Under the pieces are notes generated by a model that was not told the origin of the DNA, did no database searches, and saw only the letters and a list, made by a program, of their open reading frames with translations. Made by a program: the position numbers and the translations under genes. A DNA stretch of 64,000 nt from an uncultured Arcanobacterium sp. GTDB lineage: Bacteria > Actinomycetota > Actinomycetes > Actinomycetales > Actinomycetaceae. Location of the stretch: NCBI GenBank assembly GCA_958428545.1, contig CAUAGM010000007.1, positions 1 through 64,000 of the forward strand, written 5' to 3'. The number at the start of each line of letters is the position of its first letter. Positions within the stretch are counted from its first letter, which is position 1. Shown here in pieces: positions 1-8,376 of this stretch.

Positions 1-1
1 C

Positions 2-721
2 ACAACATCCGCAAAAGTCACAATCACCAAAGCACCCCTACAAAAAGGAGACTTTGCGCTTACTGTTGCTCCTGATGAGATTCTTGTGCACGAAGGGCAT
101 CAATTTCCCTCAGCTATCGACGTTCAGGCTATTTGGAAATATAGCAATTCGAACATTGATCTGGAGATGGTGTGTTCTGCTCAAGGAGAGCCTAAGCAGA
201 ATTTAATGAGCGAAGAAATAGGCTGGGCATTACAAGATACGACCGTTTATCGGGCAGCTACGTCAGAGCAAGAAGATGCACTCGCAAAAGGTGGAGCTAA
301 AGTTCCTGCCACGCTATACAAGAATGATGAAGCTGCTGCTCGCACAGATGCTCGCGTCTATGGGGTTGGCAAAAAAGGCGGAACTTATCAGTGTGCTGTT
401 TTCGCTTCCTCTAATATGCAATTTTTAAAATCTGCCCACATGAATAGTGCTGGCGGCTTTGATAACCAAGCAACAGGAACAATTCTTCAGGGCTTAAAAG
501 GCACCTCGTGGGATTCGAAAGTGTTTATAGTGCGAGTTATTTCTCCAGTGCTCCTGCCGCTCACTGGCGGTGTGGGGGAGTATATCTTCTGGATAATTGG
601 CGGATCAATTCTGCTGTTTGCCTTACTAGCTGGCATAAACAATTTGAGATGGGTGCGAGTTGGAGCTTTGCAAACTTCAGGAAACAGAGCGAGTACGAGG
701 AAAGGGGCAGTGGAGCTATAA
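2..721 (+). CDS. LPxTG-anchored surface or pilus protein, 3' part only
   Basis: The reading frame is open to the left edge, so the start lies outside the window; 239 residues are visible. Near the end is the sorting signal LPLTGG (bases 554-571), then a hydrophobic helix and a long basic tail of about 25 residues. This is the cell-wall sorting layout cleaved by a sortase between Thr and Gly. The rest is a polar extracellular segment in which I recognise no named domain. It lies 130 bp upstream of the major pilin and 2 kb upstream of a class C sortase, so it is probably an ancillary or tip subunit of that pilus; this is inferred from position. Confidence 0.8.
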   Translation, partial: TTSAKVTITKAPLQKGDFALTVAPDEILVHEGHQFPSAIDVQAIWKYSNSNIDLEMVCSAQGEPKQNLMSEEIGWALQDTTVYRAATSEQEDALAKGGAKVPATLYKNDEAAARTDARVYGVGKKGGTYQCAVFASSNMQFLKSAHMNSAGGFDNQATGTILQGLKGTSWDSKVFIVRVISPVLLPLTGGVGEYIFWIIGGSILLFALLAGINNLRWVRVGALQTSGNRASTRKGAVEL

Positions 722-780
722 AAATCTCTTGCTATTCCTGCCCGTCTCGGCCGCTAACTGGCTGGATATAGGGGGAGGCT

Positions 781-792
781 AGCCGATCGGCT
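781..792. promoter_or_regulatory. 12-bp perfect palindrome upstream of the pilin gene
   Basis: AGCCGATCGGCT is its own reverse complement and sits 60 bp before the pilin start. It may be an operator or chance. The pilin ribosome-binding site AAGGA follows at about 840-845. No promoter is assigned. Confidence 0.25.
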
Positions 793-851
793 GAGAATAG
801 CGCATAACGATAAGAAATCAATTATTTATTCATTCATCCAAAGGAAAAATA

Positions 852-2375
852 ATGAAATTAAAGAAACTTACAGCAGCATTTTCTGCTGCTGCAGTGAGCA
901 TTCTAGGGCTTGCTGTGATCCCGGCTTTTGCGGCAGAACCCGCGCCTGGAAACGTAGATACTGCTAAGACAGGTTCTATTACTCTGCATAAGTATGCAAA
1001 TCCAGGTTTGACAAATCAGGCTAACCCAGATGGAACTGATGCGGATAAGTTTGCTGCTCTTACACCTATCAAAGGTGTGAAATTTTCATATCAGCAAATT
1101 GATGTAGATCTTACTACTGATGCTGGATGGAAAACTCTTAAGACATACACCACAGAAACTGCAGCTCAGCATCTCAAAGGTACTCTTAAAAACTTCGCTG
1201 ATACAGATGCTAACGGTATGGCTAAAGCAGATCAGCTCGCAGTTGGTGCATATTTGGTGAAAGAGCTGGATTCACCAGATGCCTCTCCAGCGGTAAAGAA
1301 CAAGGCTATGGACTTCATCGTTACGATTCCTCATAGCCACAAAGGCGGTGCTTGGATTTATGATGTGAATGTCTACCCAAAGAACGATATCAATACAAAA
1401 GAGCCTTCTAAGGCATTAAAGACGCCTGCATACAAAGCTGGAGATACGATTACTTGGAATTTTGATCTTCCAGTCAACCCGCTTACTGCAGGGCAGACTT
1501 CGTACACTAGTTTTGGCGCATACGAGATATTGGCTAACTACCTCACGATTGGCGATGTACAGAACGCAAAGTTTGTTAATGCTCAAAGTGTTTCGCAAGA
1601 TATTACTGTGCAGTGCACAGAGATGCAGAATGCCCTTCCTAAAGATAAGGCAGGGTACGACAATAAAGTTTATAAATGTTCTGTAAAAGATAGTGACCTT
1701 TCTAAATTACGTGCAGGCGGCAAGGTTACTTTTGATCTTGCAACCACGCTTACCTCTATTCCAGCTGGATCAGCTAAGGTAGATCAGTCTTTCTATCCGT
1801 TTGCTCCAGGTAACGATCCTTTTGCAAATGGAAATACTCCTGCCGATTCGCCTACTAGTCCCGATACCACTGAATATTTTGGCAAACTTGAGTTCACAAA
1901 AGTAGATAATACTGACACAACTGTGAACCTTAAAGGAGCAAAATTTGAATTGCACAAGCAGGGTAAGGACGGTGCGGCTTGTGCCAATCCAGGAGACATA
2001 ATTGCCGAAGCAGAATCTGCTATGGACGGTAAAGTAACGTTTGATTCGGTATATGTAAGTACAGGTGCTTCTAATTTGGAAGAAGATGCTGTTAAAGCAT
2101 TGAAAGCTACTTATTGTTTAGTGGAAGCTCAAGCTCCCGCTGGATACAAGAAAGCGGCTAATACTTCTGTTGAATTTACAGCCGGTGCTGTTGCAACTGG
2201 CGGCTCACTTGGTGAGGCGAAGTTCAAGAACGAAAAGGATACTTCTCTTATCCCGAACCTGCCATTGACGGGTGCTGCTGGCAGTGTGATCCTCACGCTC
2301 GCTGGTGTTGCACTCTTGGCTGTGGCTGTTGGTTTCGGTATTCGTACCGCTCGCAAAACAGCTAATCATTCATAG
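852..2375 (+). CDS. Major pilin subunit, SpaA/FimA type, isopeptide-forming
   Basis: This 507-residue precursor has a signal peptide ending near AFA (residues about 26-28). The pilin motif around VYPKN holds the expected acceptor Lys177. The E-box sits in CLVEAQAPAGY with Glu425, and the sorting signal LPLTG is at residues 470-474, followed by a membrane helix and a basic tail. In this family a class C sortase links the LPxTG Thr of one subunit to the pilin-motif Lys of the next, and the E-box Glu supports intramolecular isopeptide bonds. All key parts are present and the length is normal. The sortase gene lies 418 bp downstream, beyond a strong hairpin, so the two may be transcribed separately. 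Confidence 0.92.
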   Translation: MKLKKLTAAFSAAAVSILGLAVIPAFAAEPAPGNVDTAKTGSITLHKYANPGLTNQANPDGTDADKFAALTPIKGVKFSYQQIDVDLTTDAGWKTLKTYTTETAAQHLKGTLKNFADTDANGMAKADQLAVGAYLVKELDSPDASPAVKNKAMDFIVTIPHSHKGGAWIYDVNVYPKNDINTKEPSKALKTPAYKAGDTITWNFDLPVNPLTAGQTSYTSFGAYEILANYLTIGDVQNAKFVNAQSVSQDITVQCTEMQNALPKDKAGYDNKVYKCSVKDSDLSKLRAGGKVTFDLATTLTSIPAGSAKVDQSFYPFAPGNDPFANGNTPADSPTSPDTTEYFGKLEFTKVDNTDTTVNLKGAKFELHKQGKDGAACANPGDIIAEAESAMDGKVTFDSVYVSTGASNLEEDAVKALKATYCLVEAQAPAGYKKAANTSVEFTAGAVATGGSLGEAKFKNEKDTSLIPNLPLTGAAGSVILTLAGVALLAVAVGFGIRTARKTANHS

Positions 2376-2448
2376 CTTAAGATGCATGCCTTGTAAAAGA
2401 TTTCTTTTCTTGTGCAGGTGTGCATATCTGAACAGATGAATAAAATGA

Positions 2449-2510
2449 TAGAGAAGCAGTGCGCAATAAGCGTTGATATGACGCCTTCCGCACTGCTTCT
2501 CTAATTTTGC
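2449..2510 (+). terminator. Hairpin terminator after the major pilin gene
   Basis: A perfect 15-bp stem (2449-2463 with 2489-2503) encloses a 25-nt loop and is followed by AATTTTG. It lies 73 bp past the pilin stop. The T run is short, so termination may be partial, which would allow low read-through into the sortase gene. Confidence 0.65.
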
Positions 2511-2723
2511 GCTGTGCCATGTTGGCATATCTTACATTTGTGAGAAGTTGGCTTTAGCCTGTGCAATGCTTGCTATTGAATAAAATCTCGTACGATACGC
2601 GTAAATAGGCGAAAATTGGTTCATGTGCGAATACGCTCAGTAGGCGGATCGTCTTGTGTATATTTTGCTCGTGCAGTATTCGCTGTATGCTCATAAATTT
2701 ATCGTCACATTTTTCTTATCGCT

Positions 2724-2793
2724 GGGAAGATAGATAGCTGAGGAATCCATACAAGGAAGATAGATATCTGGGAAATCTGCGTAGGGAAGAAAT
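2724..2793. repeat. Imperfect tandem repeat of about 30 bp before the sortase gene
   Basis: The motif GGAAGATAGATA occurs twice about 30 bp apart, and a third partial copy (GGGAAGA) provides the purine-rich sequence just ahead of the sortase ATG. The repeat runs up to the start codon, so copy-number change would alter the 5' leader. The rest of the 418-bp gap holds only the hairpin at 2449 and unremarkable sequence. Confidence 0.5.
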
Positions 2794-3822
2794 ATGAAAA
2801 AACAACTGATAAACGCCGTTATTGTGGCAGTTCTTGCTCTTGCTGGTGTGCTCACGTTCCTCTATCCCACAATCGCTGCGTGGCGTTCCCAACTTTCCCA
2901 AAGTCAACTTATTGAGCAAAGCTACAGCAGCATTGATAGCGCCAACCCAGCTAAAGAAGAGCAGCTCGCAGCAGCGCACCGCTATAACGATGCTCTATCA
3001 TCAGGAGCGCTCGTAAAAGCGCACGAGCGTAAAGCTCTCGGCACAGGGCACCTCAGCAATGATTCTCAAGAAATCTGGGATTATGCTGATATCTTAAAAA
3101 TGACGAGCGACGGCATGATGGGAAGAATCAAAATAGATTCGGCAGATATTGATCTTCCGATTTATCACACCTCTTCCGATGAAGCTCTGCTTAAAGGTGC
3201 AGGGCATTTGCAGGGCACGTCACTTCCCGTCGGCGGTATCGGTACGCGCTCAGTCGTCACCGCTCACCGAGGCTTAGCTTCCGCAAAAATGTTTACTGAT
3301 CTCGATAGGGTAAAAGAAGGCGATGAGATCGTTCTTGAAATTTTCGGTGAAGTGTATGCTTATCGGGTATTTGAAATTCGCGTGATCGACCCAGATGATA
3401 CAGGTGCGATTCGCCCTGACTCTAAACGCGATCTCCTTACTCTCATCACGTGCACTCCACTCGGCATCAACACTCAGCGCATTCTCGTCACAGGTGAGAG
3501 AATTACGCCTACCCCGCAAGCAGACCTCAACAAGGTTGGCGCGCCCTCCGATCTGCCGCGTTTGCCCTGGTGGCCGTTTGCGCTGGCAGGCGCTCTCTTT
3601 CTCATAGCACTCTGGCTCTGGTGGAACTATCGTATTTATCGGCGCAATAAGGCGGCTCTCGCGGCAAAGAAAAATAAGAGCGAAGAGTGCTCGGATACTG
3701 AAGATAATCCAGAAGGTGCTGCTGATAATTCGGATAGGGGAAAGAGGGAAAATCGTGCGGATAGCACAGCTCAGGCAAGCAGCGTAAATTGCGCTGTTTA
3801 TGCGCAGGATTGTGCGGATTAG
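2794..3822 (+). CDS. Class C (pilin-polymerising) sortase
   Basis: The protein has 342 residues. The sortase core holds the catalytic triad: His158 in TAHRG, Cys220 in TLITCTP and Arg229 in QRILV. An N-terminal membrane helix (residues about 8-28) and a second hydrophobic helix near 253-275 followed by a charged tail are the class C arrangement. It would cross-link the upstream pilin and ancillary subunit into a fibre at the outer membrane face. I do not see a clear DPW/DPF lid motif in the N-terminal region, which many class C enzymes carry. The C-terminal tail is rich in Lys, Glu and Asp. Confidence 0.9.
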   Translation: MKKQLINAVIVAVLALAGVLTFLYPTIAAWRSQLSQSQLIEQSYSSIDSANPAKEEQLAAAHRYNDALSSGALVKAHERKALGTGHLSNDSQEIWDYADILKMTSDGMMGRIKIDSADIDLPIYHTSSDEALLKGAGHLQGTSLPVGGIGTRSVVTAHRGLASAKMFTDLDRVKEGDEIVLEIFGEVYAYRVFEIRVIDPDDTGAIRPDSKRDLLTLITCTPLGINTQRILVTGERITPTPQADLNKVGAPSDLPRLPWWPFALAGALFLIALWLWWNYRIYRRNKAALAAKKNKSEECSDTEDNPEGAADNSDRGKRENRADSTAQASSVNCAVYAQDCAD

Positions 3823-4183
3823 GTGCCTTGTGTGCAGAGCGTAAATTATACAAAGGCTGAAGATCGGGTGGGGTATCAAAAACCTGCAGGAGGAAAAGTA
3901 TTCTTTGAGGCGCGAGGTGTGGGGTGTGAGGTGTAAGGCGTGGGGTGTGAGCAGTGCTTGAAAAGTAATCAGGTGCAGGGAATAGATCGAGGGCAGGTAC
4001 CTTTCCTGCGTACAGTTGGCATACCTGTTTGTTTAAAAAACGGCACAAGAGTGGGAAGATACTTTCCTACGCACGATTGGCAAGTACGTACCATTCTATG
4101 CTTGCTCATGCATACACATACTTTTCTCTCTAGCAAGGGCAGCTCTGCTGGTATTTAATTTGCAGCAGGTGCTTTTACACATT
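3823..4183. other. Intergenic stretch with GT-rich and duplicated sequence
   Basis: No gene is supported here. GTGGGGTGTGAG occurs twice around 3915-3955. A roughly 25-bp segment near 4000 (ACCTTTCCTGCG...TTGGCA) recurs imperfectly near 4063, about 60 bp apart. The sortase and the minus-strand acetyltransferase converge on this region. I see no clear terminator hairpin with a T run. Confidence 0.4.
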
Positions 4184-4858
4184 CTATAAATGTGCCCACC
4201 AAGCGTGTTGCACGAGCAACACGCCCTCAATCTCAAATTGCTGGGCAGTTCCCTCGGGCGCAAAACCAGCCTCAGCAAAGAGAGATACAGCGGCATCGTC
4301 ACCAGAAAAAAGCCATACATAAAGGCTAGCAGCTTGCTCTCTTCGCGCATGGTCGGCGATAGCTGATAGAAGAGGTGCAGCGTATTCGCGCTGTATACGA
4401 GAAGAATGGTCTATCTCAAAAGCAGTAATAACGTAGCTTGCTGATTTTTCTGCTGTGGCTTCGCGTTCCTCCATTTCAGAAGCGGATTTTGCTCTCCTAG
4501 AAGCGATATCTTCCATCTTGGGCGTAGATTGTGCTATTCCAGCAGCAAATCCTACGCACCTATTTTCCGCTCGGGCAAGTAGAATATGGCTTTTTGGGTG
4601 GCGTGCCCGTATTGTTTCTTCCCATTGCCGTTCAAAAGCTGCAGCGTCGATGCTGGCGTTTGCTGCGCTGCTCAGCTCGGCACCGATCAGCTTGGTGAGC
4701 AGGTGCCTCATATTTTTAGCTTGAAGCTGCGCAATATCATGGGCATCACTCGGGCGCGCCGGGCGCACGTAGAACGGCTCTGCCTGCTGAGTATGGCTGG
4801 ATTCGGCTAGGCTAGATGCGTAAGGGCTGATCGGCTGGAAGTTGCTGCTATGTGCCAT
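4184..4858 (-). CDS. GNAT-family N-acetyltransferase
   Basis: This 224-residue protein starts at the ATG of MAHSSN, which has AGGAG 6 nt upstream; a longer frame exists but lacks a good start. The segment FYVRPARPSDAHDIAQLQ is a typical GNAT first strand and helix. Later come a beta strand (SYVITAFEID), a degenerate acetyl-CoA loop (QREYAAPLLSAIADHA) and the closing LFAEAGFAPEG motif. The substrate is unknown. It stands alone, divergent from dapA. Confidence 0.75.
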   Translation of the reverse strand: MAHSSNFQPISPYASSLAESSHTQQAEPFYVRPARPSDAHDIAQLQAKNMRHLLTKLIGAELSSAANASIDAAAFERQWEETIRARHPKSHILLARAENRCVGFAAGIAQSTPKMEDIASRRAKSASEMEEREATAEKSASYVITAFEIDHSSRIQREYAAPLLSAIADHARREQAASLYVWLFSGDDAAVSLFAEAGFAPEGTAQQFEIEGVLLVQHAWWAHL

Positions 4859-5418
4859 ACTCCTATTATTGCAGATGTAGGAAATGGTTTTTCTCTGCCA
4901 AAAAGTATAGGCGAAATACCGCACAAATACCGCAAATGCCTCACTGAATATGGTGTGCTATTGGCGGTGTGGGGTGGTGCTTGATGTGTGTAAATGCGTA
5001 AGCTCGTGATTTCTGAGCAGTTGCTGCTTATATCAATGCTGCACTGAAAGCGGCTGATACCTAAGAATCGGTTGCCAGCAGCTGAGGCTCGTAAATGTGC
5101 TGTACGTGCTGCTGTGCCTGCGATATTTCAGGGGTGCAGCAAGGTGTGTATACGCATCGTGCGGCACCTCAAATTACTGTGTGGCATTCAAAGTATCGTG
5201 ATGCTTCAAACTGCTGCGCCCCCTCTCAACTATCGTGCAACCTTCAAAACCACTGCGCCCCCTCTCAACTATCGTGCACGCCTCAGCTCATACAGCGCAG
5301 TTTTCTTTAGCTGTGCATTTCATACGTACCTTCTATATCGCCTTTTATATACCTTCTATATCAGTCCCATATATCGCATTTTTCTGCACTTTTTCCTGTA
5401 TGCGGCTAGTCTTGAACT
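4859..5418. other. Divergent intergenic region between the acetyltransferase and dapA
   Basis: This 560-bp gap must hold the promoters of two divergent genes, but none is clear enough to mark. It contains the 39-bp tandem repeat at 5193-5278. Open frames crossing it have biased, repetitive translations and no ribosome-binding site, so I call no gene. Confidence 0.4.
5193..5278. repeat. 39-bp tandem repeat upstream of dapA
   Basis: A unit beginning TATCGTG and ending CCCCTCTCAAC appears at 5193-5230 and 5231-5269, and a third copy begins at 5270. The last 26 bases of the repeat phase are identical at 5214-5239 and 5253-5278. No gene lies over it. Confidence 0.7.
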
Positions 5419-6360
5419 ATGGTTGCTTCACTTCTTGCGCATACGAGGGAGTCTCGTGTGCATACAGAGGCGTCGATATCGCGTCCGTTCGGTTCAGTTG
5501 CTGTTGCGATGGTTACGCCATTTCATGCCGATGGCTCGTTAGATATTGATGCTGCCCAAGCAGTTGCCGAAAAGTTAGTGAACGATGGCTGCGATGCGAT
5601 TGTCGTTTCAGGTACGACGGGTGAGGCTCCGACCACTCATCAGCCAGAGAAAAGCGCCCTGATTCGAGAAGTAAAAGCTGCTGTGGGAAGCCGGGCGATT
5701 GTGATCGCTGGCGCTGGCTCAAACGATACAGCCCATGCAATCCGTATGGCGAAAGCGGCTGCTGAGGCAGGCGCAGACGGCTTGCTTGTGGTTGCACCCT
5801 ACTATAACCGCCCATCTCAAGAAGGCGTATATCAGCATATTCGTGCGGTAGCTCAGAGCACCGATCTTCGCGTGATGCTCTACGATATTCCTGGGCGCAC
5901 GGGAGTGAAAATCTTGCCTGATACTCTCTTGCGCCTCGCTGATCTTCCTCACATACTCGCCGTTAAAGACGCAACTGGAAATGTGGCAGGCGGTTTTGAG
6001 GCTATGCATTCTACTGGTCTGGCTTATTATTCTGGTGACGATTCGCTGAACTTTTCGTGGCTTGCGCACGGCGCTGCAGGAATAGTGAGTGTAGTTGGGC
6101 ATGTGTGCGCACCGAGTTTACGAGCAATGGTTGATGCGGTGGCAGCAGGAGATTTTTCTGCGGCTCGCAATGAATTTTCTGCTCAGCAGCCGATTATTCG
6201 AGCGATTATGGGAGGTGGGCAAGGAGCTGTGATGGCAAAAGAAGCTTTGGCAATGCTCGGCGTCATTCCTACGCCCGCTTTACGATTGCCGCTTGTGAAT
6301 GCGAGTGAGAATGAGCGCGCTGCTTTGCAAGAAGCTCTCGCTGCCTATGGTCTGCTATAA
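5419..6360 (+). CDS. dapA: 4-hydroxy-tetrahydrodipicolinate synthase
   Basis: DapA condenses pyruvate with aspartate semialdehyde, the first step committed to lysine and diaminopimelate. The 313-residue (beta/alpha)8 barrel shows GTTGEAPTT, Tyr155 in LYDIPGRTG and the Schiff-base Lys183 in AVKDATGN. The N-terminus is about 20 residues longer than usual before PFGSVAVAMVTPF and has no clear ribosome-binding site, so the true start may be slightly downstream. dapA followed by the RNase J gene is a common actinobacterial pair. Diaminopimelate made here would feed the wall-synthesis cluster further right. Confidence 0.93.
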   Translation: MVASLLAHTRESRVHTEASISRPFGSVAVAMVTPFHADGSLDIDAAQAVAEKLVNDGCDAIVVSGTTGEAPTTHQPEKSALIREVKAAVGSRAIVIAGAGSNDTAHAIRMAKAAAEAGADGLLVVAPYYNRPSQEGVYQHIRAVAQSTDLRVMLYDIPGRTGVKILPDTLLRLADLPHILAVKDATGNVAGGFEAMHSTGLAYYSGDDSLNFSWLAHGAAGIVSVVGHVCAPSLRAMVDAVAAGDFSAARNEFSAQQPIIRAIMGGGQGAVMAKEALAMLGVIPTPALRLPLVNASENERAALQEALAAYGLL

Positions 6361-6452
6361 AGCTTTGCCTCTCGAATATTCGCGTCTGTATTTGCGGCTA
6401 TGCCGTATTGTGCTCGCTGTGAATCTGTGCGTATCCATGCCAGAATATAGCT

Positions 6453-8129
6453 ATGACGACTATCCAAGAACCTCCAGCTCTCGCCCCTGATACTGTGCGA
6501 ATTGTGCCGCTTGGCGGAATCGGCAATATCGGGCGTAATATGACGTCTTTCGAATGTAATGGGCGAATACTGCTCGTTGATTGCGGTGTGCTTTTTCCTG
6601 AGGAAACGCAGCCTGGAGTTGATCTCATTCTTCCTGATTTTGATTATATTCGTGAGCGTCTTGATCGTATCGATGCGCTTGTGCTTACCCACGGGCATGA
6701 AGATCATATCGGCGCTGTACCGTATCTTCTTCGTCTGCGCCCAGATATTCCTATTGTCGGCTCAGAATTTACGATTGCTCTCGCAGAAGCAAAACTTGCG
6801 GAATGGAAAATTAAACCTTATTCACTTGTGGTGAAAGAGGGGGCTGTGGAGCAGCTCGGCGCTTTTGAATGCGAATTTATTGCCGTCAATCATTCAATTC
6901 CTGATGCTCTTGCAGTTTTTATGCGCAGCGCAGGCGGAAATATTCTTATCACTGGAGATTTCAAAATGGATCAGCTCCCGCTCGACGGGCGCATCACTGA
7001 TTTGCGGGCTTTTGCTCGCGCAGGTGAAGAAGGCGTTGATCTCTTTATGGTGGATTCCACCAATGCAGAAGTGCCAGGTTTTGTGCGTTCAGAGGCAGAG
7101 ATTGCGCCAGTTTTAGAGAGCGTATTTGCGCAGAGCAGAGGGCAAATCGTCGTGGCATCGTTCTCATCTCATGTGCATCGCGTGCAGCAGGTGCTCGATA
7201 CAGCGGCGAAGGCAGGGCGTAAAGTTTGTTTTGTGGGGCGCTCGATGGTGAAAAATATGACTATCGCGGCAGAACTAGGGCTTTTGAGCGTGCCTGCGCA
7301 AACGCTTATCGATATGAACGAGATGGCAGATGTGCCCGATCACCAACGTGTCTTTATGAGCACTGGATCGCAAGGAGAGCCAATGGCTGTGCTTTCCCGC
7401 ATCGCTTCTGGTTCGCATAAGACGATTGGTGTGGGGGCGGGCGATACCGTTATCTTTGCAAGCTCTCTCATTCCTGGCAATGAAAATTCTGTGTTTCGTT
7501 TGATTAATGGGCTTACCAAGCTTGGTGCTCGGGTGGTTCATCAAGGCAACGCAAAAGTGCACGTCTCCGGGCATAGCGCTCAAGGTGAGTTGCTTTTTGC
7601 CTACAATATCGTTGAGCCGCTAAACGCGATGCCGATTCATGGTGAAACTCGGCATCTCGTGGCAAACGGAGCGCTCGCCGTCAAAACAGGCGTCCCGCCT
7701 GAAAACGTGCTGATCTGCGAAGACGGTACCGTGGTTGATCTGCACGATGGCGTGGCGAAAATCGTTGGAGAGGTTCCAGTTGGCTATATTTTTGTGGACG
7801 GCTCGTCTGTGGGAGAAATTGGTGAGGCTGAGCTGACGGATCGCCGCACGCTCGGGCAAGAGGGCTTTATTGCAATTTTTGCCGTGGTGAATGGGCATGA
7901 TCGCACTATCATCACAGGGCCGCATATTCAGGCGCGCGGTATGGCAGAAGATGATTCCGTATTTGACGATATTCTTCCAGATGTGACGGCAGCGCTCGAA
8001 AAGAGCCTTGCCAGCCCAGGCAGTGATACATACCAGATGCAGCAGGCTATGCGCCGAGTAATTGGGCGTTGGGCTGCGCGTACATTGCGCCGTGCACCGA
8101 TGATTATTCCGACTGTTATCGAGGCATGA
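6453..8129 (+). CDS. rnj: Ribonuclease J
   Basis: This 558-residue metallo-beta-lactamase/beta-CASP nuclease carries the zinc motif H80-G-H82-E-D84-H85. Further family landmarks are GDFKMDQ, a beta-CASP block with STGSQGEPMAVLSR, and SGHSAQGEL. RNase J acts in mRNA decay and rRNA maturation with endonuclease and 5'-exonuclease activity. The start ATG lacks an obvious Shine-Dalgarno sequence. It lies 92 bp after dapA. Confidence 0.93.
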   Translation: MTTIQEPPALAPDTVRIVPLGGIGNIGRNMTSFECNGRILLVDCGVLFPEETQPGVDLILPDFDYIRERLDRIDALVLTHGHEDHIGAVPYLLRLRPDIPIVGSEFTIALAEAKLAEWKIKPYSLVVKEGAVEQLGAFECEFIAVNHSIPDALAVFMRSAGGNILITGDFKMDQLPLDGRITDLRAFARAGEEGVDLFMVDSTNAEVPGFVRSEAEIAPVLESVFAQSRGQIVVASFSSHVHRVQQVLDTAAKAGRKVCFVGRSMVKNMTIAAELGLLSVPAQTLIDMNEMADVPDHQRVFMSTGSQGEPMAVLSRIASGSHKTIGVGAGDTVIFASSLIPGNENSVFRLINGLTKLGARVVHQGNAKVHVSGHSAQGELLFAYNIVEPLNAMPIHGETRHLVANGALAVKTGVPPENVLICEDGTVVDLHDGVAKIVGEVPVGYIFVDGSSVGEIGEAELTDRRTLGQEGFIAIFAVVNGHDRTIITGPHIQARGMAEDDSVFDDILPDVTAALEKSLASPGSDTYQMQQAMRRVIGRWAARTLRRAPMIIPTVIEA

Positions 8130-8376
8130 TAAACGTACACACGCTCCCGCTGAGAGCATATGCGAAGGCTTAGCTATACTTTGCTATGTATGTTCGATTC
8201 TGCTTTTTGAAGAATGAGTGCGCGCAAAGGCGAGAAACCCCTCACAGCTCGGCGCGCCAGTTCCGCAGAGCACTTTTCTCCGTCTAGGCTAAAAGTAGCT
8301 ATGCCTATTTATCTGCCTGTGCGCTGCTATCGAAGTGAGTGTATCGGCAAACGCAAAGAAGAGGAAGAAGGAACTA

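Noticed and set aside
3274..4048. Minus-strand open frames over the sortase end and the following gap
   Set aside because: Antisense to the sortase catalytic region or made of the GT-rich repeat; no start signals.
5072..5542. A 156-codon open frame upstream of dapA
   Set aside because: Its protein is largely a translation of the 39-bp repeat and then runs into dapA out of frame; no ribosome-binding site.
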